A stretch of DNA of 64,000 bases from Apus apus (GCF_020740795.1 NC_067284.1:99935440-99999439); one strand, 5' to 3'. Counted from the stretch's first letter, positions 19,781-32,735 are shown. Numbers and translations are program-made. Notes: generated by a model from the letters alone, not told the origin.

Positions 19781-22700
19781 TGGCTTGTGGTTCCTTGCCT
19801 CTTTCTAGAGATGAGTTAAACATTGACCTCATGCCTGTAATTTTTCGGAAGATTATTTGAGCTCTTTTGCTGAAGTAGATAATCAGTAGTCTTGGCATGG
19901 CATGATAGCCTCATACAGTTTATTTAGAAGTGTCTTATAGCCCTACTTTGGAATCCTAGGGTTTTTTCCATCCAGATTTTGATGAAAGGTAAGTGATCCC
20001 TCACTCAAATGACAACATTTTAATAAAAGTCATGTTAGAATACACCTGTTATACTTCTCTCTATTTATCATGTCTAGTTCTACATTTCTATTGAGATTTT
20101 CCTTTTGAGTCTATGATAAACTTCTTTTTCTTCTGCTTAATTGTACAGCTTTGTTGTTGCATTGCCTGTGTTTTAGCTTATATTTCCAGTGGTAAATGGC
20201 TTATGTAATACAGAGGGATAGAAGTTCTAAACTGTATAAACAGTTAGGCATGCATTCTTAATCTTTTCCAAGCAAACATGTTTATGGGTTTTAACTTCTA
20301 AACCTGTCAAGGCTTAGAACCTTCCTGCAACCTAACCAGGCCTAACAGATTTTGTGCTGGAAGAATAAAAAAGACACAAAGAAGCAAATTACTATCTCCT
20401 TATGGGGTCTACAGAGCTGAGTTATTTGTAGTTTCTGTGGGAAAAAATAGTCTTTGCTGATGTAGTATAGTGAAGAAAATCCAGTGAAGAAGCTCTTAGA
20501 ACTTCAGTATGTATATGTATGAAAAAAACCAAACAACCACCACCTGAGGGTCTCTGGGGTTCAGTAAGCTTGGACCCAGGAAACTAAAAAAAAAGAAAAA
20601 AAAGAAAAAAAAAGCTTATAATCCTGTGACTTGTGTGCTTTAAAAAATGCACATGCCAGATGGAAGAAATGTAGATACTAGATTTAAAAATGTAATTTTG
20701 AGGTGGTTAGTATTTACACTTAGAGTTTTTAAATGGTTTTGCTTGCTTTGATTTAGGTGTGAGGAATTACTGGTGAGTTGAGCTCAGGGACAGGGAATTA
20801 AATACTGTAATAAGAATCTCTTTAATTTTTTTTGAAGGCTGGAAGTATTTGAGAATAAAAAGTTAAGGAGAGCTGTTTAAATAAATACATGTTTTCCTAA
20901 TAGAGTTGATATGGTGAGAACATCAGCTCTTGCTGTACTCAGAATATTATTATTAATTAATTAAACATTTCTATTCACAGGTTATTCACTTTTTTTTTTT
21001 TGCCTGGTGTGTAGCATAGGGAGTGTTCTCTGCTCAGCTCCTACTCGAGCAGCGAAAGCAGAGCTTGAATGACAGATGACTTCTTGTTGAAGCAGCAAAT
21101 ACTATCTTAATGGGCTTTCACTGCCAAGAGTTGAGCTGCTGCTTCACTTTTTGTTTTGAGTCCAAGTTGAAGAATCTTCTCTCCTGGAGGAAGAGCAAAG
21201 CAGAATAATTACCTAAAGGATGCTTATTTGAATTCATTTTTTATTTGATACTTATTTATACTTAGTAGCTCTAAAAAAGCTTGCAAGTTCACTTGTTTGC
21301 ATTTTGTGTTGTGAACAGTTGCTCTTGGATAGTTACTGTAACTTTCAGTAGCCTTGTAAATGTCACTTTTCATTACCACAACTGTAGAGACTGGAGTGGT
21401 ATATGACAGAAGGACAAGAGATCGCTAAAGGGAGGTAGGAGAATTTGAACAATGCAAACAAAGTGTTTGTTAAATGGGAAGAGAGGGGTAGAAGCTGAAA
21501 ATGCAGCTTTCTATTAAAATAAACCAAGAGTACCTCATGACTTTTATTGAAAATTATCCTATTTGGTGTTTTGTTTTTTTGCTCAAGCCTCAGGTTATTT
21601 CTTTAAGTTTGTTTTTTAATGATCTTCAAATAAAAGCTGTTGTAATATAACTGCAACAGCAAATAAGTGAAAATGCTGTTGCCTATTTAGATACTTTTAA
21701 AACTTATGGGATAAACTAACTCATGAAGATGGGTTTTGTAACATGGGGGTTGGCAGCACAATGAAGATGACCCTGAGTTAATCAATATAGATATAGAGAT
21801 TATAATTAATTTCTTAGCTTATTACCAACATGCAAGTCTCCTTTTCTTATTTGTGGTACAACATTGACCCCAGGGAGAAGAATTGTCCAGTACAGTAAAG
21901 GAGGAAATAACCAGTGATCGGCAGAGAAATTGGATGTGGCCTCAAGAAGGAAAGTGTGTTGAACAAGAATAGAGGATGCTTCAGAGAATTGTACCATTTA
22001 ACCTGAGAAAACTCAGACTGACTGGATTGGGCTTTGTAGCTAAACTGCTAGTATTGTTTCATAAAAAGGTAGACATCTGAATCTATTTGGAATAAAGAAT
22101 GATGGAAGGGGTATTGGTTTGGGTTTTTTTAGAAATGTAGTGTGCTTATAATGATAAGGGTGTTTTTGTTCTTTGTAGCACAGTGCAGAGCTAGATAGCT
22201 AGTGTGGTGTGCTATACAAAAACTGCTCCAAGTGGTGTCACACATTAAGAAATCCAATTTTACAGTATTTTCAGAATTGTAGAATGTATTCAAAAGCATA
22301 TCTTCTGATTTATTTATTTTTTTAAGTCACATAACAGATTTTACTGGTTTTTCTCTCTCAAGTTAACTCTGCAAGGCTGCATCCAGTGTGCGAGAACAAA
22401 CTAGAGAACGTGTATTTCATGCATTTACAGGATTGTTTACTGTGAATTGAAGAGAATGGTATTTCATAGTGTTACTAAAATGGCTTATTTTAACTTTTAT
22501 GGTGATGATGCCAGCTAAGAAAAGTGTCCAGTTTCACTGACCTTCTAGGTTGAGCTTGGAAAAGTAGTATTCTGAAAACAATGTAATAAATATGTGCATA
22601 AATCAACAAGTCTTTAACCCTGTCAACCAACACAGGCTGAGGGATATATTTTGGTCTTCCAACCTGGCAGTAGGCCACTGAAGAAAACAGTAAGCTGTTG

Positions 22701-25135
22701 TAATAAATAGTTTTGCACTTCTCCATCTCACAGCAGATTCCAGTCCTTTTCCCACACTGACTTGTTCATGATCTCAGAAATGATCCCCTTAAAGCTGGTG
22801 GAGGTTAGAGTGAAATGAAGCATTACTCAGTATGTCAGAATTGAGTGTCTATGTTAATTTTGTAATTCAGACTTTGGCAATGCTTACATGTGCACATGAA
22901 CTATACAAAATTAAAGGATTTAATAAATTTGTGAAGTTCATAATGATGGAAGAAAAATTATTCCTCAGATAAGTCACCGTCTTTGGTCTTGAGACTTAGT
23001 AACTAATGAGAAATGGAAAAGATAGGGTCTCTAGAGAAATGTAACATGGAGCTCTTTTTTTTATTTTCAATATGTAAGAGAAATAATGTTGTACCCATCT
23101 TTGTTTCATATTAGATTTTCAGGACTGGAGACTTAACAAATTGAGGGCAGACCAGTAAGGGGAGCTCTTAACAATATTTTTAAAAGTTGCTGCAGTGTGG
23201 GCAATATTGGGTCAGAGACTTCCCCTGTTTTTGAACATTAATATCTTTCTGGATGTGCTTTCAGCTGGAGATGAACATTCGACTACAAGAGGTTCTTCTA
23301 GAAAGACATTTACATTAACAAATTTTTGAAATGTATATTTAGCTTGGAAATCTTGTAGTGTTTAGTTATCCAATGCTTTCTGTGCTTAGGCACACAGTTC
23401 CGTTACATTAAAATGATGTGTCTGAAATGTCATCTTCCCTTCAGATGTTACTGGTAGGTCTTTATCTCCTCACCATTAGCCTGCTTTAGGAGTTGCTCTA
23501 TATTAACTTACATCATTTTTAGTAAATGTAAATCACAGGAAGACATTGTTGGTACAATCAGAAGTAACTTTTATGAAGGTTTTTTCTCTTTATTTCCTCA
23601 TAAAAAATGCATGTGATTGTAGGGTACTTGCTCCTTAGTTCACATGCACTATACCATATGGAAGACATACAAGAACTATTTAATCTTACTATACCTCAGT
23701 CTGCACTGGTTATTTTTGCATCTATATCACTTGGGTACTGCTCATAATACACAGAAATGAGACAATTTTTTTCCCTGATTACCCCCTAAAATGAAAAGTT
23801 TTATTGGTTTACACCTATGTAAAGGTAACATTCAGTATGTTCCCTAAATAAGAATTCCCACAATACCTACCAGTTAAGTTTTAATATGAGGGGGAAAAAA
23901 ACAAATATCAGACATTAGTAGCTGTATTTTTCAATCAGACAGAAAAAGTAATTTTCTCTCCTCTGATTGTGTAGCAGTAATAAGCAGATTAACTGCAGAA
24001 TAGAAATGGACTATAAAATTGCTGTCCGGTGAGCAAATTAAAAAGTTAAAATTATAGAGTATTTTTGTTGGCTTTTAGCTGTTAGTGCTTGATTGATTCT
24101 AGGTGTTGGTAACAACAGCAAGTATAAGGTTCCTGGAAGAGATCTCATTTCAGATTAATATTTTTCTTTCACCAAAAGAAAAGCAGATTCATAACAGCCA
24201 TGCAGGAACGGACTCAAACACACTAAAGAGCATCCACCCACTATCAAAACTCTGGCAGATAATTGATTAGCTATAATACTAACCCCTCAGGAAAGAAACA
24301 GCAAGCAATTTTTCTGGATGACTGTAGATTGAGGGAGTAGGCTGTCAGAGCTGTACAGCTGTTCACTTTTCTATTACGGAAAAGATGGACCCTGTTGTAA
24401 ATTACTGGGCGTGCAGAATGATTTGCAGTTGTGAAGAGATCACTTGCAGATAAGAAGGTACTGTGCATTTCTGCAGTGTTGGCATAGCTAATACACTGTC
24501 AATAGTGAGAGTCAAACATACTAAGCAAATGTCTGTAATTTGCCAGTATTTTATGTGTTGTGTTCCAGATGTTTTGAAACTAGAGGAGTGAGATAGGAGC
24601 ATGGAAGAGAAAGAGGGTAGGAAGCCGGGGGAAGAGTATTTTAGGCTTGTGCCTAGCAAATCTTTTTAACTCTGAAACTGAGCAAGATCACAAAATCATA
24701 AGGACAAAATTAAGAGATAAATTGCACTTGAATTAATTTTAATTTTGTATCCAAAAATGTACTTGCAATTAACTAGAACTTAATTGGTTTACAGAAGGTC
24801 CTGTATTTATCATCAGAGCCAATGCATCGTGAGGGCTGGAAGCACAAGTTTTTGTAATGTTATGTCTGTTATTCTATGTTGCTTCTGTCCTGGATTGGAG
24901 CACTTTTCCATGTGGAATGACAGTGTAGTTTTAGTCTGAATTCTTCAACATTGGAACTTTACAGGGTGTAAAATATGTTTTGTATGTGTATCGTTAGGTA
25001 TATAGGTATGGATTCCAGAAACTGGAGATTCAGAAGCAACGAGTAACCCTGGAATAATGATATCCTTCTGTATCATTAAGCAGCTTGAAATTAAGATATG
25101 AAAGAAAAAACTCTTTTCAGCTGTAATAAGAAGCA
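19781..25135. other. Intergenic, GTF2H5 to CR1 at 25136
   Basis: About 5.4 kb of AT-rich DNA. A purine tract of A-runs broken by G sits at 20587-20614. No gene, transposon or conserved coding segment was recognised. The open frames are short and unlike known proteins. Confidence 0.6.
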
Positions 25136-25484
25136 TGGTCCTGGGGAGACCTCATAGCAGCCCCCAGTAACTGATGGCCACAGGAAAGCCGGGGAGGGAC
25201 TTTTTATAAGGGCATGGAGTGGTAGGACAAGGGGGAATTGCTTTAAACTAGAAGAGGGGAGATTTAGGTTAGACATTAGAAAGAAATTCTTTAGTGTGAG
25301 GGTGGTGAGACAGTGGAACAGGTTGCCCAGAAGTTGTAGATGCCCGCTCCCTAGGAGTGTTCAAGGCCAGGCTAGATGAGGCTTTGAGCAACCTGGTCTA
25401 GAGGGAGGTGTTCTTGCCCATGGCAGGGGCTTGGAACTAGATTATCTTTAAGGTCCCTTCCAACCCAAACCATTCTATGATTTG
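25136..25484 (+). mobile_element. CR1 LINE 3' fragment
   Basis: Begins near GGTCCTGGGGAGACCTCAT and ends GGTCCCTTCCAACCCAAACC then ATTCTATGAT. The intermediate GGTTGCCCAGAAGTTGTAGA and GGCTAGATGAGGCTTTGAGC are standard CR1 3' sequence. Plus strand, 5'-truncated at about 350 bp. Confidence 0.95.
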
Positions 25485-27054
25485 ATTTTTGCATTTGAGA
25501 CTGATTGCATCTTTAATTTTGGGAAATTTCAAAAATCAGTATAAAATTTAAGAAAAAAAGAGGCCTGGTTTCTTACGGGGTATTTGAAGTGGATATTGTC
25601 AAGCACAGCCATGGGAAGATTAGTGTGACAGAGAACTGCAATAGCTTTTTCCTGCTGGCCATGTTGCCATTTGGGCAAAGTCAGCTGCAAACAGGTTTTG
25701 AGAGAAGGAGAGTAGGGATGATGAGTGAGCAAAGCTAAGCATGTGAACAAATCTGTCAGGAGGACCAGGGAACCTGAAGTCTTGGAACTTGTTAATGTTT
25801 CCCTTTCTGGCTTAGAGTAGGTTTTTTTTTAAAAGCCATTTCTGTTTAGCCTGCTGTGTGGTAGCAGGAGCCAGAAAGAGCTGTAGGGAGTGGGAATGAA
25901 GGATTCTGAGGGTGTGTGTTTCGGAAGGTGGTTCCTAAAATAGTTTAGGAGTGAGAAACTAGACTAATCTGAAATTGGCTTTTCAGTATGCAGAGTTATT
26001 CTAGCTTTTTTTTTTTTTTTTAATGTACTACAAAACAAAAGGAACTGTGAAGGTGCTAGAAAGAGCTTCTATTGTTTGAATTGCTAAATGCAGGAAGCAA
26101 CATGCTACAAGTCTCAATTTGAAACAGGGAAAGGAGGCTTCCATGTAGTGGATTTTTTTGTTATTGCCATAGTTACATGAAGATCATAACCAAAACAAGT
26201 CATAGAAACAAAGAGAGAAAACTGATACAAATGGCCTATTTTTAAGACTTGTGGTCAGAGATTGGCAACACTTCATCCTTGCTGAAGCTTGAGATTAATT
26301 GCTTCTGCCAAAACCTTAGTTTCTACTGGTCAGGGCCCTTGCCTTTAGACATCTGAGGCAGAATCATAAGTTGGGTATGCTGTCACTCCTGGGTAGAGGG
26401 AATGTCAAGGTCTGGATTTCTCATTCTCAAAAACCACTACATTCAAACATAGCAGGCACATTTCTCCTTTGTCCAAGCACCCAGGCTGTGATGATGATGG
26501 TCATGCACATTTTGTAATGTCTGTGACAGCATGAAGTAATGCAATAATGTTGTATCACGTGCAATTAAAAGGGTGTTGTACAGATTTAATTTTCTTCTCT
26601 TTCAAAAGTAGAAAATGAGAATAAATACAAGAATAACATGTGTGTGCACCAGTAAGTATTCAATGCAATTCATTTTAAGTATGATCTCTGGTGCCAAGTG
26701 ATTGATCTTTTTTAAGGAAGCAACCATTTAAATATATGCAAATGGTGTAGCAAGTGTTGAGAACATAGACAAACTGCCAAGTCCCTAGTTCCAGTTTCTT
26801 CCAGGTGTTGGTAAGAAAATCATTAAGAACTAATAAATACACAAAGCAAATATTAGCAAAGCAATTAAGGGTTTGTTCATGCAAATGTAAGTTTAGGTAC
26901 CAACTGCAGAGAATTTACTAATCAGAGTTCTACTAGCTTTCAAGAGCTGATCGTATGTGGTATCAAGTGCTACATTTAACAGTAATGTTTTCACTTCTGC
27001 CTTACTGCTAAAGTTGTGAAAATTAGTTCTCTCTGAGAAGGACAGATGTTAACA
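25485..27054. other. Intergenic
   Basis: About 1.6 kb with a T15 run near 26007 and no recognisable element. Confidence 0.6.
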
Positions 27055-27421
27055 ATATTAGCTTGGAGAAGTGAAGGCTGAGGGTGACCTCATTGCAGTC
27101 TATGGCTTCCTCATGAGGGGAAGAGGTGGGGCAGGTATTGATCTCCCCACTCCTGTGATCAATGGCAGGAAGCTCAAATCAGGGGAGGTTTGGGTTGGAT
27201 ATCAGGAAAAGGTTTTTCACCCAGAGGGTGGTTGAGCACTGGAAAAAGCTCTCCAGGGAAGGGGTCACAGCAGCAAGCCTGCCTGAGTTCTGAAACTCTT
27301 TGGATGATGCTCTCAGGCACAGGGTGTGATTCTAGGGGTGCCCTACACAGGGACATGAATTGGACTCGATGATCCTGATGGGTCCCTTCCAACTTAGCAT
27401 ATTCTATGATTCTGTGATTAT
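27055..27421 (+). mobile_element. CR1 LINE 3' fragment, different subfamily
   Basis: Starts AGCTTGGAGAAGTGAAGGCT and ends GGTCCCTTCCAACTTAGCAT then ATTCTATGATTCTGTGATT. The phrase on GGGTTGGATATCAGGAAAAG is typical of another CR1 subfamily than the 25136 copy. Plus strand, about 365 bp. Confidence 0.93.
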
Positions 27422-27507
27422 TTTGGTGAGACTCTCTCATAGCTTAAAGAATAGTTCACCTTTAAATTAACTAATGTAATCTCATGGAGAAGTGAAAAGT
27501 CTGACAT

Positions 27508-27605
27508 TACTTTTTGATCTTAAGCAAGTAGCTTTCCTTTGCCCTAGTGTAGATTTCTCCATCTGTGAAATGGGGATAAGAGTACTTATTTTTCTGTTAC
27601 TCCTA
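27508..27605 (+). mobile_element. MIR-like SINE fossil
   Basis: GATCTTAAGCAAGTAGCTTT followed by TTTCTCCATCTGTGAAATGG and GGATAAGAGTACTTA matches the MIR core-to-3' arrangement (consensus around CATCTGTAAAATGGGG). It lies directly after a young CR1. Old and diverged; edges are approximate. Confidence 0.65.
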
Positions 27606-27894
27606 CTAAGCAGGACTGCAGCCTTGCTTTGTATTCTAGACATACAAAATGCACAATGGAAGTCTGTGCTGCACTTTCTACCTATTGAAATACAAGTATT
27701 CTTTAGTATAAGTGAATGTCGGGGCACTTCATAACATACATGTGAAAATATGCATTTAGTTGTAGAATATATTATTATCCTAGTGTGTTAGCTTAACATG
27801 TATGCATGTTAAATTTTACTGTCAATCAAAGATTCTTAGGTCTTCATAGCATCACATCCTGGCCTAATGACAATCCTGAGTGACAGAGTAGGAG

Positions 27895-28001
27895 TTGTGT
27901 GTGTATTTTTCTATGTACATACACACATATATAAATGCACACACACTGTGTGTGTGTTTGTCTGTGTGTGCATGTATATGCATATACAGTGTATATGTAT
28001 A
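27895..28001. repeat. TG/CA-rich microsatellite with palindrome
   Basis: Mixed TG, CA and TA repeats, including CACACACACTGTGTGTGTG at about 27939-27957, where a CA run meets a TG run and forms a self-complementary stem. Z-DNA or cruciform formation is possible. Confidence 0.85.
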
Positions 28002-29169
28002 ATCCCTGCAGCTACAGTGCACTTACCTGGTGGGAAAAAGATACCTTTCCTTGCTTAACAGTATTTGTTTTAAATTTAAGAAGGAAAGCAAATTTTTGCA
28101 GTTCTTGCACTGAATAGCATCACTGTAAGCCTCGAGCAGGTGGTGGGGTTCTCAAGAGAGAATAAACATAGGAACTTGGGGTGATAAAAATTATAACAGG
28201 ACCTTTCACATCTGGAATATTTTTGTTCTTCTAAAACTGAAATTAAAATGATCAGTAAGATCCCTCATTAGGCATCCATGAAAGCAATTTTTTTGAGGGT
28301 TTTTCTTTGTACATAATGCTGCTGTTTATCATCGTATTATATCTTGCTAAGACCATAAAAGAAAAAAAAAAAAAACAAACACACCAAGAAATTAATTATA
28401 GTCTTGCAATGTATTTTCCTACTGTTAAGTCTAGATTTAAATTATTTTTTTCAATAGAGTAAAAGGACTTTAGTATTTGATCATGTTCCTTTATAGGACT
28501 ACCCAACAAATGCAGGTATTGTGCTGTAACTATGTTATATTTCAAGAATTAACATTCTATTTTGCAACCATTTCAGTATTTGTTGCATTTTCTACCACAG
28601 AGGGTGATAGTACAGAGGAGACTTATTTGGGACTCTTGTGATAAACTATTGATAGAATTCTAGTGCTTAAAACCTTGAATATTTTGATGGCTTGTCTCTT
28701 ACTCTTCCATATTTTTTAAGAACTTTTTATTTTTGTACTTGTATGTTGTCTCCATTGAATTTTGCAAAAAAAAAAAAAAAATAAGGATTGCTTAAGCTTT
28801 GCTGTTCTGTCCTCTCACTTATACTGCTTGTGAAATCACACTTTGAAATGATAAGGCGTTTTGAAGAATACATATATATATGGCATAGATCCCTGTAGAT
28901 TTAAGCTAAAAAGATATAAACTAATATCTCAGCCATTAAAGCACTTGTCTGAAAAGCCTAGGGACCGTGGAAGTATTTCCACCACCTGCTATTTATATTA
29001 TTGTTCCAATGTGAGCTTTTTTGAAAAAGTTTTATTGAGTGCTTTTTTATACTGTAGACATACTCAAAGGTCTTACTTTGAATTAGAGTTTCATATAGAT
29101 AAATTTCTTATTAAATAAATAAGAAGGGGGCCTTACCTGATGTAGCACACGAAATAGGCAAAAATTGAC
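28002..29169. other. Intergenic
   Basis: AT-rich, with A-runs near 28362 and 28767. No element was recognised. Confidence 0.55.
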
Positions 29170-30070
29170 TGTGTTTGTTTAATAGAGTAACGTATAGATA
29201 GAATCACGTCTGTCCTGGCTCTTCTCTGTACCCATTTCAAGCTTAATTTATCATTCTTCAATGTAACTGATCACAATTGTATGCAGAATTCTGGGTGAAG
29301 TATTCACAGTACCAGTGCAATACTGTTGATATTCCAGATCTGTCTCACTAAAAGCTAATTTGATACTCCCCTGGGAGTATTATCCTCGTTCATGATCTCA
29401 TCGCATTGATGCCTTATGGATATTGTGTTGCTGATTGGCAGACACAGATTTTTCTACTCTCTTTTCAGTTGATGCCTTCAGTTTAAAATGAACATGTGTA
29501 AGTCCTTCAGTTCATTATTTTTGAACTCTGTACTACCATATGTAATCCCATTTTTTAATTAGTCTGCTTCTGTGGGTCATCCATTATTTTCCAAACGATA
29601 TATTTCCACTTCTAGTCTGTACTGTTGGTTCTTAAGTTTGTGCCATCAGCAAATTTTATTAGCACAATCATGTTTTTGTTCTAAGGTCAGCTACAAAAAT
29701 ATAAAAAACATCGGAATCATGACTGTTATGGACCTCCATTTATGTAGTATCTCTTCAGTCAGACAATTTTCTTTGGAGTACCATCCACTGCCATACCTGT
29801 TAGTTTACATCCCTTGCCACCACTACTAATCCTCATCTCTTCAGTTTAATATCTTGTGTGGCACTGTCTGAAATACTAAGTAAAGTTAGAAAGAAAATCT
29901 ATACAGTAATACATTTTCCTTTTTTAGCACATCAGTTATCTGACAAAGAAATAAAGCAAAAGTTGCATTGCTGTTCAACTTAGTGTATATTGTTCCATTT
30001 TCCTATTTACCAAAGTGTCATTTTTCTTATCTACAACATGTTTTTCAAAACCTTATATGCCATTCACACC
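29170..30070 (-). mobile_element. Ancient CR1 LINE fragment, ORF2 region
   Basis: A plus-strand reading follows the same order of phrases as the younger inverted CR1 at 38065: CTGGCTCTTCTCTGTACCCA, then TATGCAGAATTCTGGGTGAA, then TGTGCCATCAGCAAATTTTA, then an A-rich AAATATAAAAAACATCGGAA section. That corresponds to the end of the reverse transcriptase and the segment after it. No frame is open. Divergence is high, so this is an old insertion; the right boundary is uncertain. Confidence 0.7.
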
Positions 30071-32050
30071 ACATGGATAACTCTGAGCTTGCCCTTATTT
30101 TTTCTTCTTATACCCTGGGGTTTTTAGACCCTAGGATCACAGGAGGACTGAAAAACTGGAGTAAAATAATGACATACCTTAATTTGAGGTCTAGGCTTCT
30201 TGATTACTTGTGTAGCAGAACCAGTAGTTGAGTTGGGAGCCCTTTAAAATCTTCAGATAATTCTTTTGATTATTAATTAAATATAATTTTAACAACTTGT
30301 TACGGAAATAAACTGGACTAAAAGGCTAAATTTTGATACCTTTATACTGATTAATAGCACCACTGATGGACTCTGGGTTCAAATGACATCTAGAGATGTA
30401 CCTTTAGTCACAGAAAAAGTACAGAATAGTAGTTGCACAAAATTGATGCAATACGTAGTGGTATTTTCCTAAGTGTGATCTTTCTGTGCTTTCATAGAGC
30501 AGAGTGTCCTACAGGGAAGTTAGAAGAGCATGTGCCATTGCTGTAAATAATAGAGGTTTTGACTTCTGTTTTCACTTTGGAAGCTGAGGCCTTGTCTTAA
30601 CGTCAAGCATACTCCTGGATTCCAGTCACTCAGATTATGGGCTTGGTTTGGGGTTGCTGTTGCTCCTCTTCTGCACGTGGGCGAACGCTGTAGTCCCTCC
30701 CTGATGTGGAATCAGGTCTTGGTAATTCACGCACACAGATGAAGAAGATGGGGAACTGCTGCCCTGTTGCAAAGTTGAAACAGTCTCAAGTATCTGGTTC
30801 TAGTTCCAGGGACTCTTGTATATCTGTGTGAATTTGTTTTTGGAAAATGCATGTGGTATGTTGTTAAAATGAGCTGCAGCAATGATGAGAGCTCATCTTC
30901 CTGTGTATGTTTTTCCAGTCCTCCACATGTGCAGGGTTCAGGATGGGTAGGACTCCTCCCAGGTGTTGCTCAGTCATGATCATAGCTTGTAGAGACTGGT
31001 GAACAGCTACCAGGCATAGTTTTCTCTTGTTATTATGAACCCAGTTATGGAAAACTTCTAATACAGTTGAGAGAAAGGACTGGTAGGCAATACATGGGTG
31101 GAGAAGGCAGGATTGCAAACTGGATTAAAACTGCAGTTGTGTTTTGGAAACCTCTCTGTGAAGGTTTTTGCTCTGCTACTTAATTCTTATGATTGCCTAT
31201 AAATTAAGAATTAAGGCAGAGATGCTTATATTAAACACAAGAATTCAGTGGAACCGAATAGGTTAATTATTCAGGATTTCTGGTCTTCACAGCTCACCAG
31301 TTGATAATAATAACTGTTGTAAAGTATCCAGAAATGGAGTCCTAACTCCCTGAAAACTTTTTATTACAGTTTAGCTATAGAGATGCCCAAGGGTCTACCT
31401 ATTGTAGTGGAACTGAAAATCTTCAGTAGAAAAAGCAACATGTTTCCAAATGAGAATTTTACTAACAGAAGAAGCCTATACCTAGCTCTTAACACATTAT
31501 CTCAGGCTTCAGGTTTTCGCAGACCTAGATGGTCCTGTGGCAAAAAGTTTGGACCCTTTGTGCTAAAGGTTAAGATAAAATCCTTATAGAGCTTCAGGGA
31601 ACACCGTGAAAAACAGAAACCTTTTTGCTTTCTGAAACGGTCAGTAAGTTTTGGTTCCTAAAGCCAGCAGTGCTTTATGTCTTTGCACTTCTTGCTCCCC
31701 GTGTACAATTTTTTAGATGGCTTTTTTTAAGAGCTGATAGTTAAAGTTTGTTCCTAGTTCTCTTAAGGTATTAAGTGCTTCACACTTTTTATGTTAAGGC
31801 ATTTCATTGCTCCCTTCTGAAGAAAGGGAATGTTTAGTGAATGTGGTACCTGGATACAGCTGCAGAGCTCGTTTGCAATACCCATCCCTTGTTGTTGAGG
31901 CTCCTCCAGGTTTTGTAGTGTTAGTATTGCCTCCTGAACTGCCGAGCTTGAGGATAAAGGCGTTTCCTCCCCTTAAACCCCCCTTTGACCCGCTGTTAGT
32001 ACTATTTTCTGGGAGCACAGGTTACGCTTAGCATGGGGCACTGGTCAACA
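30071..32050. other. Intergenic up to the TULP4 CpG island
   Basis: About 2 kb. No gene or repeat was recognised. CpG density starts to rise only near 31,950. Confidence 0.55.
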
Positions 32051-32354
32051 CGGTTAATTTTCACTCGTTGTGGCTTTTAAGTCGAAACGCGGCGAGTCTG
32101 CGGTGCCCGCGACTCGCTGGGAGGAGTGTGAGGTGCGTGACGGGGCTTGACGCCCCCGGCGCCGACTTCTCCCTCCCTCTGCTGTCCCGGGGCGGGGCGG
32201 GGCAGGGCGGGGCAGGGCAGAGCCACCTCCGGGCGCTTTGTTCCCGAACGAGCCCCGGCCCCGCTGCCAGTCCCGGCACCGCTGCCGGCCCCGCGTTCCC
32301 GCCGGGCCCCCGCGGCTCCGCGGGCGGGGCGGGGGGGAGGGGGCGGGGCCTGGC

Positions 32355-32380
32355 GGTCACGCGGCGGGGTCACGTGGCGG
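32355..32380 (+). repeat. 13-bp tandem duplication creating an E-box
   Basis: GGTCACGCGGCGG (32355-32367) is followed directly by GGTCACGTGGCGG (32368-32380). One C/T difference turns CACGCG into the palindromic E-box CACGTG (32371-32376), a USF/MYC/CLOCK-type site. It lies about 90 bp before the exon 1 donor. Confidence 0.9.
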
Positions 32381-32389
32381 GAGTCGGGC

Positions 32390-32471
32390 CCAGCCGCGGC
32401 CGCGGGCGCTCGGGGCGCGCGGGGACGGAGCCGGGCGGGCGGGAGGGCGCGCGGGGCGCGCGGCCGCCCAG
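32390..32471 (+). other. TULP4: TULP4 exon 1, non-coding (5' end approximate)
   Basis: CGGCCGCCCAG|GTGAGTGGGG gives a strong donor at 32472 in the island. With no TULP4 coding before 62061, this is the likely leader exon. The transcription start is not visible and the left limit is arbitrary. Confidence 0.55.
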
Positions 32472-32476
32472 GTGAG

Positions 32477-32530
32477 TGGGGGAGGGGAGTGCGGGGGGGG
32501 GGTGTGCGGGGGGGGGTGTGCGGGGGTGCG
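32477..32530 (+). repeat. G-tract cluster at the start of TULP4 intron 1
   Basis: Runs of five to ten Gs alternate with TGTGC just after the exon 1 donor: a GGGGAGGGG block, then two long G runs each followed by TGTGC. The non-template strand could form G-quadruplexes and an R-loop. Confidence 0.8.
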
Positions 32531-32735
32531 ATGCGTGGGGCAGGGCCGCGGGGCGGGGGCGCCGCCGGGGCTGGGCTGGGCCGGGCCGGGCGCTGCGGGG
32601 CTGTTTTCCTTCCTTCGGCTGCGCTGGGCACCCGCGCGGCTGGGTCGGTCGGTCTGCGCGGGGTGGGGGCTGCCCCGCCGGCGTCTGTCCTGCCCGCCCC
32701 GCCGGCCGCGGGAGCGGGGCTGCCTGGGAAGCCCG

